Origin: Actinomycetes bacterium
GTDB taxonomy: Bacteria > Actinomycetota > Acidimicrobiia > Acidimicrobiales > GCA-2861595
Reading direction: 5' to 3'
Assembly: GCA_023264975.1 (NCBI GenBank)
Contig: JAHFUS010000041.1
Location: forward strand, 1 to 37,688
Length of the DNA stretch: 37,688 nt
Positions 1-6,964 of this stretch are shown one piece after another. The position numbers and the translations under genes were made by a program. How positions within the stretch are numbered: position 1 is the stretch's first letter; each line of letters opens with the position of its first letter. The notes under the pieces were generated by a model. The model saw only the letters and a list, made by a program, of their open reading frames with translations, made no database searches and was not told the DNA's origin.

Positions 1-1
1 G

Positions 2-1015
2 GCCCCGACGGCCGACGCCGCCACCGTGCTCAACGACACCACCGCCAAGGCGATGGGCACGGTCCGCTTCAGCCAGGAGGCCACCCAGGTGCGGGTCGAG
101 GTGGTCGCCAAGGGTCTGACCCCGGGCTGGCACGGCTTCCACGTGCACACCACGGGCAACTGCACGGTGACCAGCGGACTCGCTACCGACCCGTTCGGGG
201 CGGCCGGGGGTCACCTCGGTTCCGCCCTCGGCCACGGCACGCCCGGCCATGACGGTGACATGCCGCTGCTCTACGCAAACGCCGACGGCGTGGCCCGCGC
301 CACCTTCCGCACCGACAACTTCACGCTGGCCCAGGTGCTCGACGCCGACGGAAGTGCCGTCATCGTGCATGCGGCAGCCGACAACTACGCCAACATCCCT
401 GCCGCCCGCTACGACACCAAGCCGGCCGGAGGCACATTCCCAGACGACACCACCAAGAACACCGGCGACTCCGGGTCCCGCCAGCGCTGTGGCGTGGTGC
501 AGCGCACCGGCCAGGGCTATCGGCTGGTCGCCAACGACGGCGGGGTGTTCGCATTCGGCGACGCCAAGTTCTTCGGCTCCGCCGGCGCACTGAAGCTCAA
601 CAAGCCGGTGAACGGCATGGCGGCCACGCCGTCGGGCCAGGGCTACTGGCTGGTGGCGTCCGACGGGGGCATCTTCGCCTTCGGCGACGCCGCCTTCCTT
701 GGCAGCACCGGTGCCGTCACGCTCAACTCGCCGATCGTGGGCATGGCGCCCACGTCCACCGGTGACGGGTACTGGCTGGTGGCGGCCGACGGCGGCGTCT
801 TCGCCTTCGGCGACGCCTCCTTCCACGGCAGCACCGGCGACATCAAGCTCAACTCGCCGATCGTGTCCATCGCCGCCACGCCGACCGACGGCGGCTACTG
901 GCTCGTCGCCGCCGACGGCGGGGTGTTCGCCTTCGGCGACGCCGAGTTCCAGGGCGGCGCCGCCGCCGCCAGGCTCAACTCGCCCGTCAAGGGGGCAGCC
1001 GCCCAGTCGAGCTGA
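2..1015 (+). CDS. sodC: Cu/Zn superoxide dismutase with C-terminal 42-residue repeats (5' partial)
   Basis: The reading frame is open to the left edge, so the N-terminus, probably with a signal peptide, is missing. The first half is a SodC domain that dismutates superoxide outside the membrane. Visible hallmarks are HVHTTGNC (copper-binding HxH plus the first disulfide cysteine), a Gly/His-rich loop with GGHLGSALGHGTPGHDGD (zinc ligands), VIVHAAADNY (last copper His) and RCGVV (second disulfide cysteine). The SOD core therefore looks catalytically complete. It is followed directly by four tandem repeats of about 42 residues of the type GYWLVAADGGVFAFGDA...LNSPIVG, common as surface/secreted modules in Acidimicrobiia-type genomes (recalled, not searched). 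The repeats probably form a beta-rich or propeller-like surface domain that anchors or displays the enzyme; that role is inferred. A strong hairpin follows the stop. Confidence 0.9.
   Translation, partial: APTADAATVLNDTTAKAMGTVRFSQEATQVRVEVVAKGLTPGWHGFHVHTTGNCTVTSGLATDPFGAAGGHLGSALGHGTPGHDGDMPLLYANADGVARATFRTDNFTLAQVLDADGSAVIVHAAADNYANIPAARYDTKPAGGTFPDDTTKNTGDSGSRQRCGVVQRTGQGYRLVANDGGVFAFGDAKFFGSAGALKLNKPVNGMAATPSGQGYWLVASDGGIFAFGDAAFLGSTGAVTLNSPIVGMAPTSTGDGYWLVAADGGVFAFGDASFHGSTGDIKLNSPIVSIAATPTDGGYWLVAADGGVFAFGDAEFQGGAAAARLNSPVKGAAAQSS
515..1012 (+). repeat. Four tandem 126-bp coding repeats
   Basis: Repeat units begin at 515, 641, 767 and 893, exactly 126 bp (42 codons) apart, with the last unit cut to 120 bp by the stop codon. 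Each starts with GY(W/R)LVA and contains DGGxFAFGDAxFxGS and LNxPxxG. The middle units are the most alike and the first is the most diverged. They are part of the sodC reading frame. Confidence 0.9.
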
Positions 1016-1028
1016 CGTCGTGTGGGAG

Positions 1029-1060
1029 GGAGGCGGCGCCGGGCATCCGGCGCCGCCTCC
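1029..1060. terminator. Strong bidirectional hairpin between convergent genes
   Basis: A perfect 14-bp stem (GGAGGCGGCGCCGG at 1029-1042 with its complement at 1047-1060) closes a GCAT loop. It lies 14 nt after the sodC stop and 8 nt beyond the stop of the convergent EamA gene, so it can serve both. There is no U-tract, as is usual for actinobacterial terminators. Confidence 0.75.
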
Positions 1061-1067
1061 GCCGCGC

Positions 1068-2471
1068 CTACCCGGGGCCGTTGCCCCTGTGCGCGTCGAT
1101 GAACGCTTCGAGGGCGTCGAGGGCGGGCGGGCCGGCCCCGCCGCAGACCAGGCGATAGCGCCACGCCGTGGCCACCACAGCGTCGTCGAGATCGGGATTG
1201 GGCGCCACCGCCACGTCACGGTCGCCAAGGTTGCGCAGGCGGCGCACGTCGGCGGTGGCGAGGTCCTTGTACTGGACCATCACGCCGCCGGCCTCAAGGA
1301 GCGCAAGCTGGGCGGGCCGGGGCACGGGGCCGTCCTGCGCGCCCGCCGGGGCGGCGCCCGGCAGGTGGGCACCCGACGTGGGCGGGTCCGTCGTGTAGGC
1401 GGGCTCGGGGGCGCCGGGAAGGAGGTGTTGCACGCTGGTGGGGTCGAGCTGCTCCTCGGTGTCCGGGCCGCATCGGCCCGCCGCAGCCGACCCCGCAGCC
1501 GACCCCGCCGCCGACCCCGCCGCCGACTCCGGCGGTCCCGACCCGCCGCCGGCACACGACACCAGCAGAAGTGCCATCGCCACCACGGCCAGCGGCGGCG
1601 GTGGGCGGAGCACGAGGTGGCGCAGCCGGCCCTGCACCAGGGCGATCCCCGCGATCACGAGGGCGCCGCCCGCCAGCAGCCGCAGCCGGAACGCCTCGTG
1701 GAGGAAGACCACGCCGACCGTCACCGCCACGATGGGGACCAGGTAGGTGACCAGCGATGCCCTGGTGGGCCCGACGGCGGCGATCGACTGGTAGTTGATG
1801 ACGTACGCAACCCCGGTGCCCATCACGCCGAGCACCACGATGGCCAGCCACTCCCGCCCGTTGGGCCCGAAGCCGTCCGTGACGGTGGTCACGACGGCGA
1901 GCGGCAGGGCCAGGGCGGCGCCGGTGATGAGCTGGCCGGCCGCCGCCACCAGCGGCTGGACGTCTGACAGATGCCGCTGGGCGTACATGAAGCTGAACCC
2001 GTATGAGGCGGACGCGGCCACGGCGGCCAGGATCCCGGCGCCCGATGACGAGCCCAGGTCGGCCCACGAGACCCCGGCCGCCACCGCCACGCCGGAGATG
2101 CCCGCCACCAGTCCCACGATCTGGGGCCTGCGCAGGCGCTCGTGAAGGCCGACGGCCGCCGCCACCGCCGTGAACAGCCCGGTGGAGGCGTTCACGACGG
2201 CGGTGAGCGCGGAGGTGATGTGCTGCTCGCCCCACGCCAGCAGCGTGAATGGCAGCGCGCCGTAGGCCAGCCCCATCACGGCGAAGTGGCGCCAGCTGGT
2301 GGCGTCGTGCGGAAGGTGGATCCGCTTCACCCGAAGCACCACCAGCATCACTGCGGCGCCCAGCGCGATGCGCAGGAAGGCGACTGCGGCGGGCGTCATG
2401 CCCCGTAGTGCCACCTTGATCAGAAGGAACGACCATCCCCAGATCAGGGACAGGACGACGACCCGGCGCAC
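1068..2471 (-). CDS. EamA/DMT-family transporter fused to a C-terminal DUF3105-like domain
   Basis: Residues 1-285 are a ten-helix drug/metabolite transporter (two EamA repeats) that would move a small metabolite across the inner membrane; the substrate is not predictable. Without a stop the frame runs into PPPPLAVVAMALLLVSCAGGG, which looks like an internal lipoprotein signal peptide with lipobox LVSC at Cys306. A GSAA-repeat linker follows, then a DUF3105-like domain with the characteristic YTTDPPTSGAHLPG. The ten EamA helices leave the C-terminus inside, so the lipobox helix would act as an eleventh span and place the domain outside. A stand-alone EamA protein is about 290 residues, so this is a genuine fusion or a stop-codon loss joining two neighbours. 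Start GTG at 2471 sits 6 nt after a TAGGGT hexamer, which suggests a leaderless message. Confidence 0.85.
   Translation of the reverse strand: MRRVVVLSLIWGWSFLLIKVALRGMTPAAVAFLRIALGAAVMLVVLRVKRIHLPHDATSWRHFAVMGLAYGALPFTLLAWGEQHITSALTAVVNASTGLFTAVAAAVGLHERLRRPQIVGLVAGISGVAVAAGVSWADLGSSSGAGILAAVAASASYGFSFMYAQRHLSDVQPLVAAAGQLITGAALALPLAVVTTVTDGFGPNGREWLAIVVLGVMGTGVAYVINYQSIAAVGPTRASLVTYLVPIVAVTVGVVFLHEAFRLRLLAGGALVIAGIALVQGRLRHLVLRPPPPLAVVAMALLLVSCAGGGSGPPESAAGSAAGSAAGSAAAGRCGPDTEEQLDPTSVQHLLPGAPEPAYTTDPPTSGAHLPGAAPAGAQDGPVPRPAQLALLEAGGVMVQYKDLATADVRRLRNLGDRDVAVAPNPDLDDAVVATAWRYRLVCGGAGPPALDALEAFIDAHRGNGPG
1483..1530. repeat. Four 12-bp tandem repeats encoding the GSAA linker
   Basis: Units GCAGCCGACCCC (twice), GCCGCCGACCCC and GCCGCCGACTCC run head to tail. 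Read on the minus strand they encode the GSAA linker between the lipobox and the DUF3105-like domain of the fusion protein. Such repeats expand and contract easily by slippage. Confidence 0.8.
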
Positions 2472-2476
2472 CCCTC

Positions 2477-2488
2477 GACCCTAGGGTC
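2477..2488 (-). promoter_or_regulatory. -10 hexamer inside a perfect 12-bp palindrome, EamA gene
   Basis: GACCCTAGGGTC is a perfect palindrome. On the minus strand it contains TAGGGT (2478-2483), a TAnnnT -10 element 6 nt before the GTG start at 2471. A palindrome over the -10 box is a plausible operator, but no regulator is identified. Confidence 0.4.
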
Positions 2489-2515
2489 TCAACAGGCTGG
2501 GGGCGATGCACCGCA

Positions 2516-2521
2516 TAGACT
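2516..2521 (+). promoter_or_regulatory. -10 hexamer TAGACT, coiled-coil gene (leaderless)
   Basis: TAGACT ends 6 nt before the GTG at 2528, the spacing expected if transcription begins at the start codon. No Shine-Dalgarno sequence precedes that GTG. Confidence 0.45.
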
Positions 2522-2527
2522 CCACGC

Positions 2528-2845
2528 GTGTCCCAGGCCTCTGTCGAACGGCGTCTCCGCCAGACGACGACGCGCCTGCGCGAGGCCCGGGAAGCGCTGG
2601 TGGTGCTCGACCAGCAGCTGGTGTCCCTGGCCGAAGACGCCGACGACCTTCGGGTGCGGTCGCTGGTGGGCGAGTCCCCCATGGTCGACAAGGAGCACCG
2701 CGACGCCCAGCGCAGTTTCGAAGCAATGAGCCGGAGCCGGGCCGCAACCGTCGCCGAGATCGCCAAGCTCGAGCGGACCGTCGACGAACTGCTCGAGCGG
2801 TTCGTGCCCTCTGGCCCGCTGCCGGCGACGCCGGACCCCTGCTGA
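2528..2845 (+). CDS. Small coiled-coil protein of unknown function
   Basis: This is a 105-residue, highly charged and almost entirely helical protein. Two heptad-rich stretches (about residues 5-40 and 60-92) suggest an antiparallel coiled-coil hairpin. There is no signal peptide, membrane segment, cysteine cluster or catalytic motif. I do not recognise a named family. It lies 16 nt upstream of the ANTAR regulator gene and is probably cotranscribed with it, so it may work in the same RNA-level control circuit; this is only a contextual inference. Start GTG at 2528 was chosen because a TAGACT -10 hexamer lies 6 nt upstream and the first codons already fit the helix. Confidence 0.65.
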   Translation: MSQASVERRLRQTTTRLREAREALVVLDQQLVSLAEDADDLRVRSLVGESPMVDKEHRDAQRSFEAMSRSRAATVAEIAKLERTVDELLERFVPSGPLPATPDPC

Positions 2846-2861
2846 TCGCAAAGGAGCGACG

Positions 2862-3437
2862 TTGGCCGTGCGCGTGGTGATCGCAGAGGACGAGGCTGTC
2901 ATCCGCCTCGACCTGAAGGAGATCCTGGAGGAGGAGGGCTACGAGGTCGTCGGTGAGACGGGCCGCGGTGACGAGGCGGTCGAGCTGGTGCGCCAGCACG
3001 GGCCCGACCTGGCCATCCTCGACATCCGCATGCCCGGTATGGACGGCCTGGCCGCCGCCCGCGAGATAGCGGGGGAGCGGCGGGCCGCCGTGCTCATCCT
3101 CACCGCCTTCAGCCAGCGCAACCTCATCGAGGAGGCACGCGACGCCGGTGCTCTCGCCTACCTGGTCAAGCCCTTCCAGACCAGTGAGCTGATCCCCGCC
3201 ATCGAGGTCGCCCTCGGCCGCTTCCACGAGCTGCAGAGCCTCGAGAACGAGAACCGCAGCCTGGAGGACCAGCTGGAGACCCGCCGCGTGGTCGACCGGG
3301 CCAAGGGCATGCTCATGGACGTGCACGGCCTGCGGGAGAACGACTCGTTCCGCTTCATCCAGCAGACGGCCATGCGCGAGCGCCAGACGATGAAGGCGGT
3401 CGCCCGTCGCATCATCGACGGCGAACTCACCCCCTGA
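2862..3437 (+). CDS. pdtaR: PdtaR-like response regulator with ANTAR RNA-binding domain
   Basis: An N-terminal receiver domain (1-120) has the acidic pair E9/D10, phosphoacceptor D54 in LDIRMPGMDG, T81 and K103 in LVKPF. It is followed by a short coiled coil (about 117-135) and an ANTAR domain to residue 185 (VVDRAKGMLMDVHG and MKAVARRIID). ANTAR proteins bind paired hexaloop hairpins in RNA and prevent transcription termination. In mycobacteria the equivalent regulator is phosphorylated by the soluble kinase PdtaS; no kinase gene is next to this one. Start TTG at 2862 was chosen because AAAGGAG (2850-2856) is 5 nt upstream; GTG at 2868 is the alternative. The 3' end is only 3 nt from the convergent dtxR-like gene. 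Confidence 0.93.
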   Translation: MAVRVVIAEDEAVIRLDLKEILEEEGYEVVGETGRGDEAVELVRQHGPDLAILDIRMPGMDGLAAAREIAGERRAAVLILTAFSQRNLIEEARDAGALAYLVKPFQTSELIPAIEVALGRFHELQSLENENRSLEDQLETRRVVDRAKGMLMDVHGLRENDSFRFIQQTAMRERQTMKAVARRIIDGELTP

Positions 3438-3440
3438 CGC

Positions 3441-4106
3441 TCAGCTGGCCACGACGTACAGCTGGCCGGCCAGCGCCGGCCCGAGGGCGATGGTGCCGTC
3501 GCCCAACTCCAGCGTGAGAGTGCCGTCGGGCGCTTTTGCGCTGACTCGGGCGTCGACGCCGGGCACGAACCCGTGGTCACTCAGGTAGGTGAGGGCCTCG
3601 ATGTCGATCTCGACCTGCTCGGTGACCCGCCGCAGGCACACCCGGTCGCCCGGCACCGAGCGGGCCAGTGGCGCCAGCTCGGCCTCGTACTCGGCCACCG
3701 CCGTGCCCGGGATGGGGTTGCCGTGGGGGCAGGTGGTCGGGTTGTCGAGTAGGACGACGAGGCGCGCTTCGACCTCGTCGGAGATCACGTGCTCCCAGCG
3801 GCACGCCTCCACGTGGGCCTTGTGCCACGGCAGGCCGATCACATCGGTGAGCAGGCGCTCGGCCAGCCGGTGCTTGCGCACCACGCTCTCCGCCCGTGCC
3901 CGCCCCTTGACGGTGAGCTCGACAGCCCGTCCGGTCACGTCGACATAGCCGTCGGTGCGCAGCCGGCGGATCATCTCCGAAACCGACGGCGCCGAGTGCC
4001 CGAGGCGCTCGGCCAGGCGGGCCTGGATGACGACCGTGCCCTCCTCCTCCAACTCGTGGATCGCCTCTAGGTACTCCTCGAGGGGGGGGTGGAACCCGTC
4101 GGACAT
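3441..4106 (-). CDS. DtxR/IdeR-family metal-dependent transcriptional regulator
   Basis: This 221-residue protein has the DtxR layout: a winged helix (residues 5-70, with VVIQARLAERLGHSAPSVSEMIRRL as recognition region), a dimerisation and metal-binding domain with HKAHVEACRWEHVISDEVE, and a C-terminal SH3/FeoA-like domain (about 150-221). CRWEH carries the primary-site Cys, Glu and His known from IdeR/DtxR, and the upstream His/Glu match the ancillary site. It is expected to bind DNA when loaded with Fe(II) or Mn(II) and to repress uptake or storage genes. Another ATG three codons upstream (4115) is possible, but the ATG at 4106 sits exactly 7 nt after a TACGAT -10 hexamer while GGAGG is too close to be a ribosome site, so a leaderless start at 4106 is preferred. 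It is divergent from polA. Confidence 0.9.
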   Translation of the reverse strand: MSDGFHPPLEEYLEAIHELEEEGTVVIQARLAERLGHSAPSVSEMIRRLRTDGYVDVTGRAVELTVKGRARAESVVRKHRLAERLLTDVIGLPWHKAHVEACRWEHVISDEVEARLVVLLDNPTTCPHGNPIPGTAVAEYEAELAPLARSVPGDRVCLRRVTEQVEIDIEALTYLSDHGFVPGVDARVSAKAPDGTLTLELGDGTIALGPALAGQLYVVAS

Positions 4107-4113
4107 GACCTCC

Positions 4114-4119
4114 ATCGTA
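4114..4119 (-). promoter_or_regulatory. -10 hexamer TACGAT, dtxR-like gene (leaderless)
   Basis: On the minus strand TACGAT is followed by GGAGGTC and then the ATG at 4106. The 7-nt spacing puts the likely transcription start on the start codon. Confidence 0.5.
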
Positions 4120-4149
4120 CCCAGGTAGGGCTCGCCGCAGCCCGAGCCG

Positions 4150-4155
4150 TACGAT
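4150..4155 (+). promoter_or_regulatory. -10 hexamer TACGAT, polA (leaderless)
   Basis: TACGAT is followed by 7 nt and the polA ATG at 4163, with no Shine-Dalgarno sequence. The divergent -10 box of the dtxR-like gene lies only 30 bp away, so the -35 regions overlap and the two promoters may affect each other. Confidence 0.5.
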
Positions 4156-4162
4156 CCAGGGC

Positions 4163-6916
4163 ATGGCGAAGATCCTCCTGCTCGACGGCCACAGCCTCGC
4201 CTACCGGGCCTTCTTCGCCCTCCCCACCGACATGGCCACCGCGTCGGGCCAGGTCACCAACGCCGTGTTCGGCTTCACCTCGATGCTCGTCAACCTCCTC
4301 AAGGACCACAGGCCCGACGCCATCGCCGTGGCCTTCGACCGCCCCGAGCCCACCTTCCGCCACTCCCTGGTCGACAACTACAAGGCGGGCCGGGCCGAGG
4401 CGCCCGACGTTCTCCGCCAGCAGCTGGGCCTGGTGCGCCAGGTGGTGGAGACGCTCCACATCCCCACCGTGGAACTGGCCGGCTACGAGGCCGACGACGT
4501 CATCGCCACCCTGGCCACCCAGGCCCGCGACCGGGGCGACGACGTGATCATCGTCACGGGCGACCGCGACGAGTACCAGCTGGTGGAGGACCCGCATGTC
4601 AAGGTGCTCTACAACCGACGGGGCGTCAGCGACTACGTCCTGTATGACGAGGCCGGCATCGTCGACCGCACGGGCGTGACGCCCGCCAAGTACCCGGAGT
4701 ACGCGGCGCTGCGGGGCGATCCCTCCGACAACCTCCCGGGTGTACCGGGCGTCGGGGAGAAGACGGCGGCCAAGCTCATCAACACCTACGGCGACATCGA
4801 CGGCGTGTACGCCAACGTCGACAGGAACACGCCGAAGCTGCGGGAGAACCTCATCGCGGCAGAGGCCCAGGTTCGCAGCAACGCCAAGGCCACACCCCTC
4901 GTGCGCGACGTCCCGCTCGACTGCGATGTGGCCGACCTCACCATGGGCGGCTACGACCTCGACGAGGTCCGCACCCTGTTCAACTTCCTCGAGTTCCGTA
5001 CTCTGTGGGACCGCTTCCTCGAAGCGATCGGCGGGCCCGCCAGCCAGGACGTCCCCGCTGCCTCGGCCGCCGGCGAAGGCCTGGTCGTGGAGATCCACCC
5101 GGTGGCGTCAGCCGACGACGCCGTGGCCCTCATCGACGGGTTGGCCGCCGGCTCCGGCCCATTGGCGGCCGAGATCGCCTGGACCGGCCCCGAGGGCCGT
5201 TCCGACCTGGCCGGTCTCGCCCTGGCCGAGCCGCCGCCATCCTCCTCAATCGGTCAGCAAAGCGGGGCGGGAAGTGCGCCGGTCCACCCACACCGTCGCT
5301 CGGAGGTCGCCGCCTGGATCCCCGCCGACCTGCTCGACGACGCGGCCGTCGTCCTCGCCCTGGGCCGGCTGTTCGGCGCCGACGGGCGACCCCTCGCCGC
5401 CCACCGGGCCAAGGAGCTGATGCGGGGCCTCGACCGCCACGGGGTCGACGTGCGCAGCCTCGACCTCGACACGGCCGTGGCCGCCTACCTGGTCGACCCG
5501 GCCGACACCGCCTACCTTCTGGAGGACCTGGCCGGCCGCTACGCCCAGATCGACCTGCGCGGCCCGGACGCCCCGCCGCCCGGCCAGCTCGACCTCGACG
5601 GCACGGCCTCCGACGTGGCCGACGGCACCGGCCGGCGGGCGGCCGCGGTAGCCCGCCTGGCCCCGGCCCTCTCGCTCGCCCTCGAGGCGCGTGGGCTGCG
5701 GTCGCTGTACGACGACATCGAGCGCCCCCTGGTGCGGGTCCTGGCGCGCATGGAGAAGGTGGGCGTGCGGGTCGACGTCGACGACCTGCGCCAACTGAGC
5801 GAAGCCCTGGCCGCCGAGTGCCAGGTGCTCGACGCCCGGATCCAGGACGACGTCGGCCACCCGTTCCTCGTCAACTCCACCAAGCAGCTTCGCACCGTCC
5901 TTTTCGACGAGCTCGGCCTGGCCCCGCAGAAGAAGACCAAGACCGGCTATTCCACCGATGCGGCGTCGCTGGAGAAGCTGAAGGGCCAGCACCCGGTCAT
6001 CGACAAGCTGCTGCGTTACCGCGAGGTGGAGAAGCTGCGCTCCACCTACGGCGAGGCGCTGCTGGCCGAGGTCGGCGCCGACGGCCGCATCCACGCCACC
6101 TTCCAGCAGACCGTGGCCCGCACCGGCCGCCTCTCGTCCGACCGGCCCAACCTCCACAACATCCCCACCCGCACGGAGGAGGGCCACCGCTTCCGCGGGG
6201 CGTTCATCCCCGACCCGGGCTCGCTGTTCCTCGTCGCCGACTACAACCAGATCGAGTTGCGGGTGATCGCCCACCTGGCCGAGGACCCCGGGCTCATCGA
6301 CGCCTTCGAGTCCGACACCGACATCCACACCGCCACCGCCGCCCGCATCTTCGCGGTGGAGCCGGGCGACGTCACGAGGGCCCAGCGGTCGAAGGCCAAG
6401 ATGGTCTCCTACGGGCTGGCGTACGGCATGGAGGCGTACGGCCTCGGGCAGCGCCTCGGCATCCCCACGCCCGAGGCGGCCCAGATCCTGGGCGCCTACT
6501 TCGAGGCGTTTCCCAATGTGAAGGACTACATGGACCGCACGGTGACCGAGGCCCGCGACCGGGGCTACACCGAGACCCTGTTCGGCCGGCGCCGCCTCAT
6601 CCCCGAGCTGTCGTCGATGAACTTCCGCATCCGCCAGGCGGGGGAGCGCCAGGCCATGAACGCCGGCATCCAGGGCCTGGCCGCCGACATCTTCAAGGTC
6701 GCCCTCGTCCGCCTCGACGCCGCCCTCGAGCGCGAGGGCCTGGCCAGCCGGGTGGTGCTCCAGGTGCACGACGAGGTGATCCTCGAGGTGCCCGAGGCCG
6801 AGCGGAACGCCGCCGCTGCGCTCACCCTCGACGCCATGCGGGGCGCCTGCGACCTCTGCGTCGCCCTCGAGGTCAACCTCTCGTGGGGCGCCAACTGGGC
6901 CGACGCCAAGCCCTGA
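4163..6916 (+). CDS. polA: DNA polymerase I
   Basis: This 917-residue enzyme is of normal length for actinobacterial Pol I, which fills gaps in repair and removes RNA primers. The 5'-nuclease domain occupies about 1-290 (LLLDGHSLAYRAFFA, ADDVIATL, VTGDRDEYQLV, GDPSDNLPGVPGVGEKTA). The middle domain (about 310-500) resembles a 3'-5' exonuclease but lacks a DxE motif: the stretch around residue 335 reads LAAEIAWTG, so proofreading is probably absent. The polymerase domain carries motif A DYNQIELR (D693), motif B RSKAKMVSYGLAYG (K746, Y750) and motif C QVHDEV (D870). Tyr750 aligns with E. coli Phe762, the residue that controls discrimination against dideoxynucleotides. The start at ATG 4163 fits the conserved N-terminus and the TACGAT box 7 nt upstream. 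Confidence 0.98.
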   Translation: MAKILLLDGHSLAYRAFFALPTDMATASGQVTNAVFGFTSMLVNLLKDHRPDAIAVAFDRPEPTFRHSLVDNYKAGRAEAPDVLRQQLGLVRQVVETLHIPTVELAGYEADDVIATLATQARDRGDDVIIVTGDRDEYQLVEDPHVKVLYNRRGVSDYVLYDEAGIVDRTGVTPAKYPEYAALRGDPSDNLPGVPGVGEKTAAKLINTYGDIDGVYANVDRNTPKLRENLIAAEAQVRSNAKATPLVRDVPLDCDVADLTMGGYDLDEVRTLFNFLEFRTLWDRFLEAIGGPASQDVPAASAAGEGLVVEIHPVASADDAVALIDGLAAGSGPLAAEIAWTGPEGRSDLAGLALAEPPPSSSIGQQSGAGSAPVHPHRRSEVAAWIPADLLDDAAVVLALGRLFGADGRPLAAHRAKELMRGLDRHGVDVRSLDLDTAVAAYLVDPADTAYLLEDLAGRYAQIDLRGPDAPPPGQLDLDGTASDVADGTGRRAAAVARLAPALSLALEARGLRSLYDDIERPLVRVLARMEKVGVRVDVDDLRQLSEALAAECQVLDARIQDDVGHPFLVNSTKQLRTVLFDELGLAPQKKTKTGYSTDAASLEKLKGQHPVIDKLLRYREVEKLRSTYGEALLAEVGADGRIHATFQQTVARTGRLSSDRPNLHNIPTRTEEGHRFRGAFIPDPGSLFLVADYNQIELRVIAHLAEDPGLIDAFESDTDIHTATAARIFAVEPGDVTRAQRSKAKMVSYGLAYGMEAYGLGQRLGIPTPEAAQILGAYFEAFPNVKDYMDRTVTEARDRGYTETLFGRRRLIPELSSMNFRIRQAGERQAMNAGIQGLAADIFKVALVRLDAALEREGLASRVVLQVHDEVILEVPEAERNAAAALTLDAMRGACDLCVALEVNLSWGANWADAKP

Positions 6917-6925
6917 CGCACGATG

Positions 6926-6944
6926 CCGACCGCCGGAAGGTCGG
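6926..6944. terminator. Possible weak hairpin after polA
   Basis: CCGACC (6926-6931) can pair with GGTCGG (6939-6944) around a 7-nt loop in the short gap between the convergent polA and haem-oxygenase-like genes. The stem is short and there is no U-tract. Confidence 0.3.
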
Positions 6945-6964
6945 TCCTCCGGAGCGGGGCGACG

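Noticed and set aside
515-1012. Regular 126-bp repeats considered as a CRISPR-like array
   Set aside because: They are coding, contiguous without spacers and in frame with sodC.
1294-2766. Long minus-strand frame overlapping the EamA gene in another phase
   Set aside because: Arg/Gly/Pro-rich translation with no domain; typical of a shadow frame in very GC-rich DNA.
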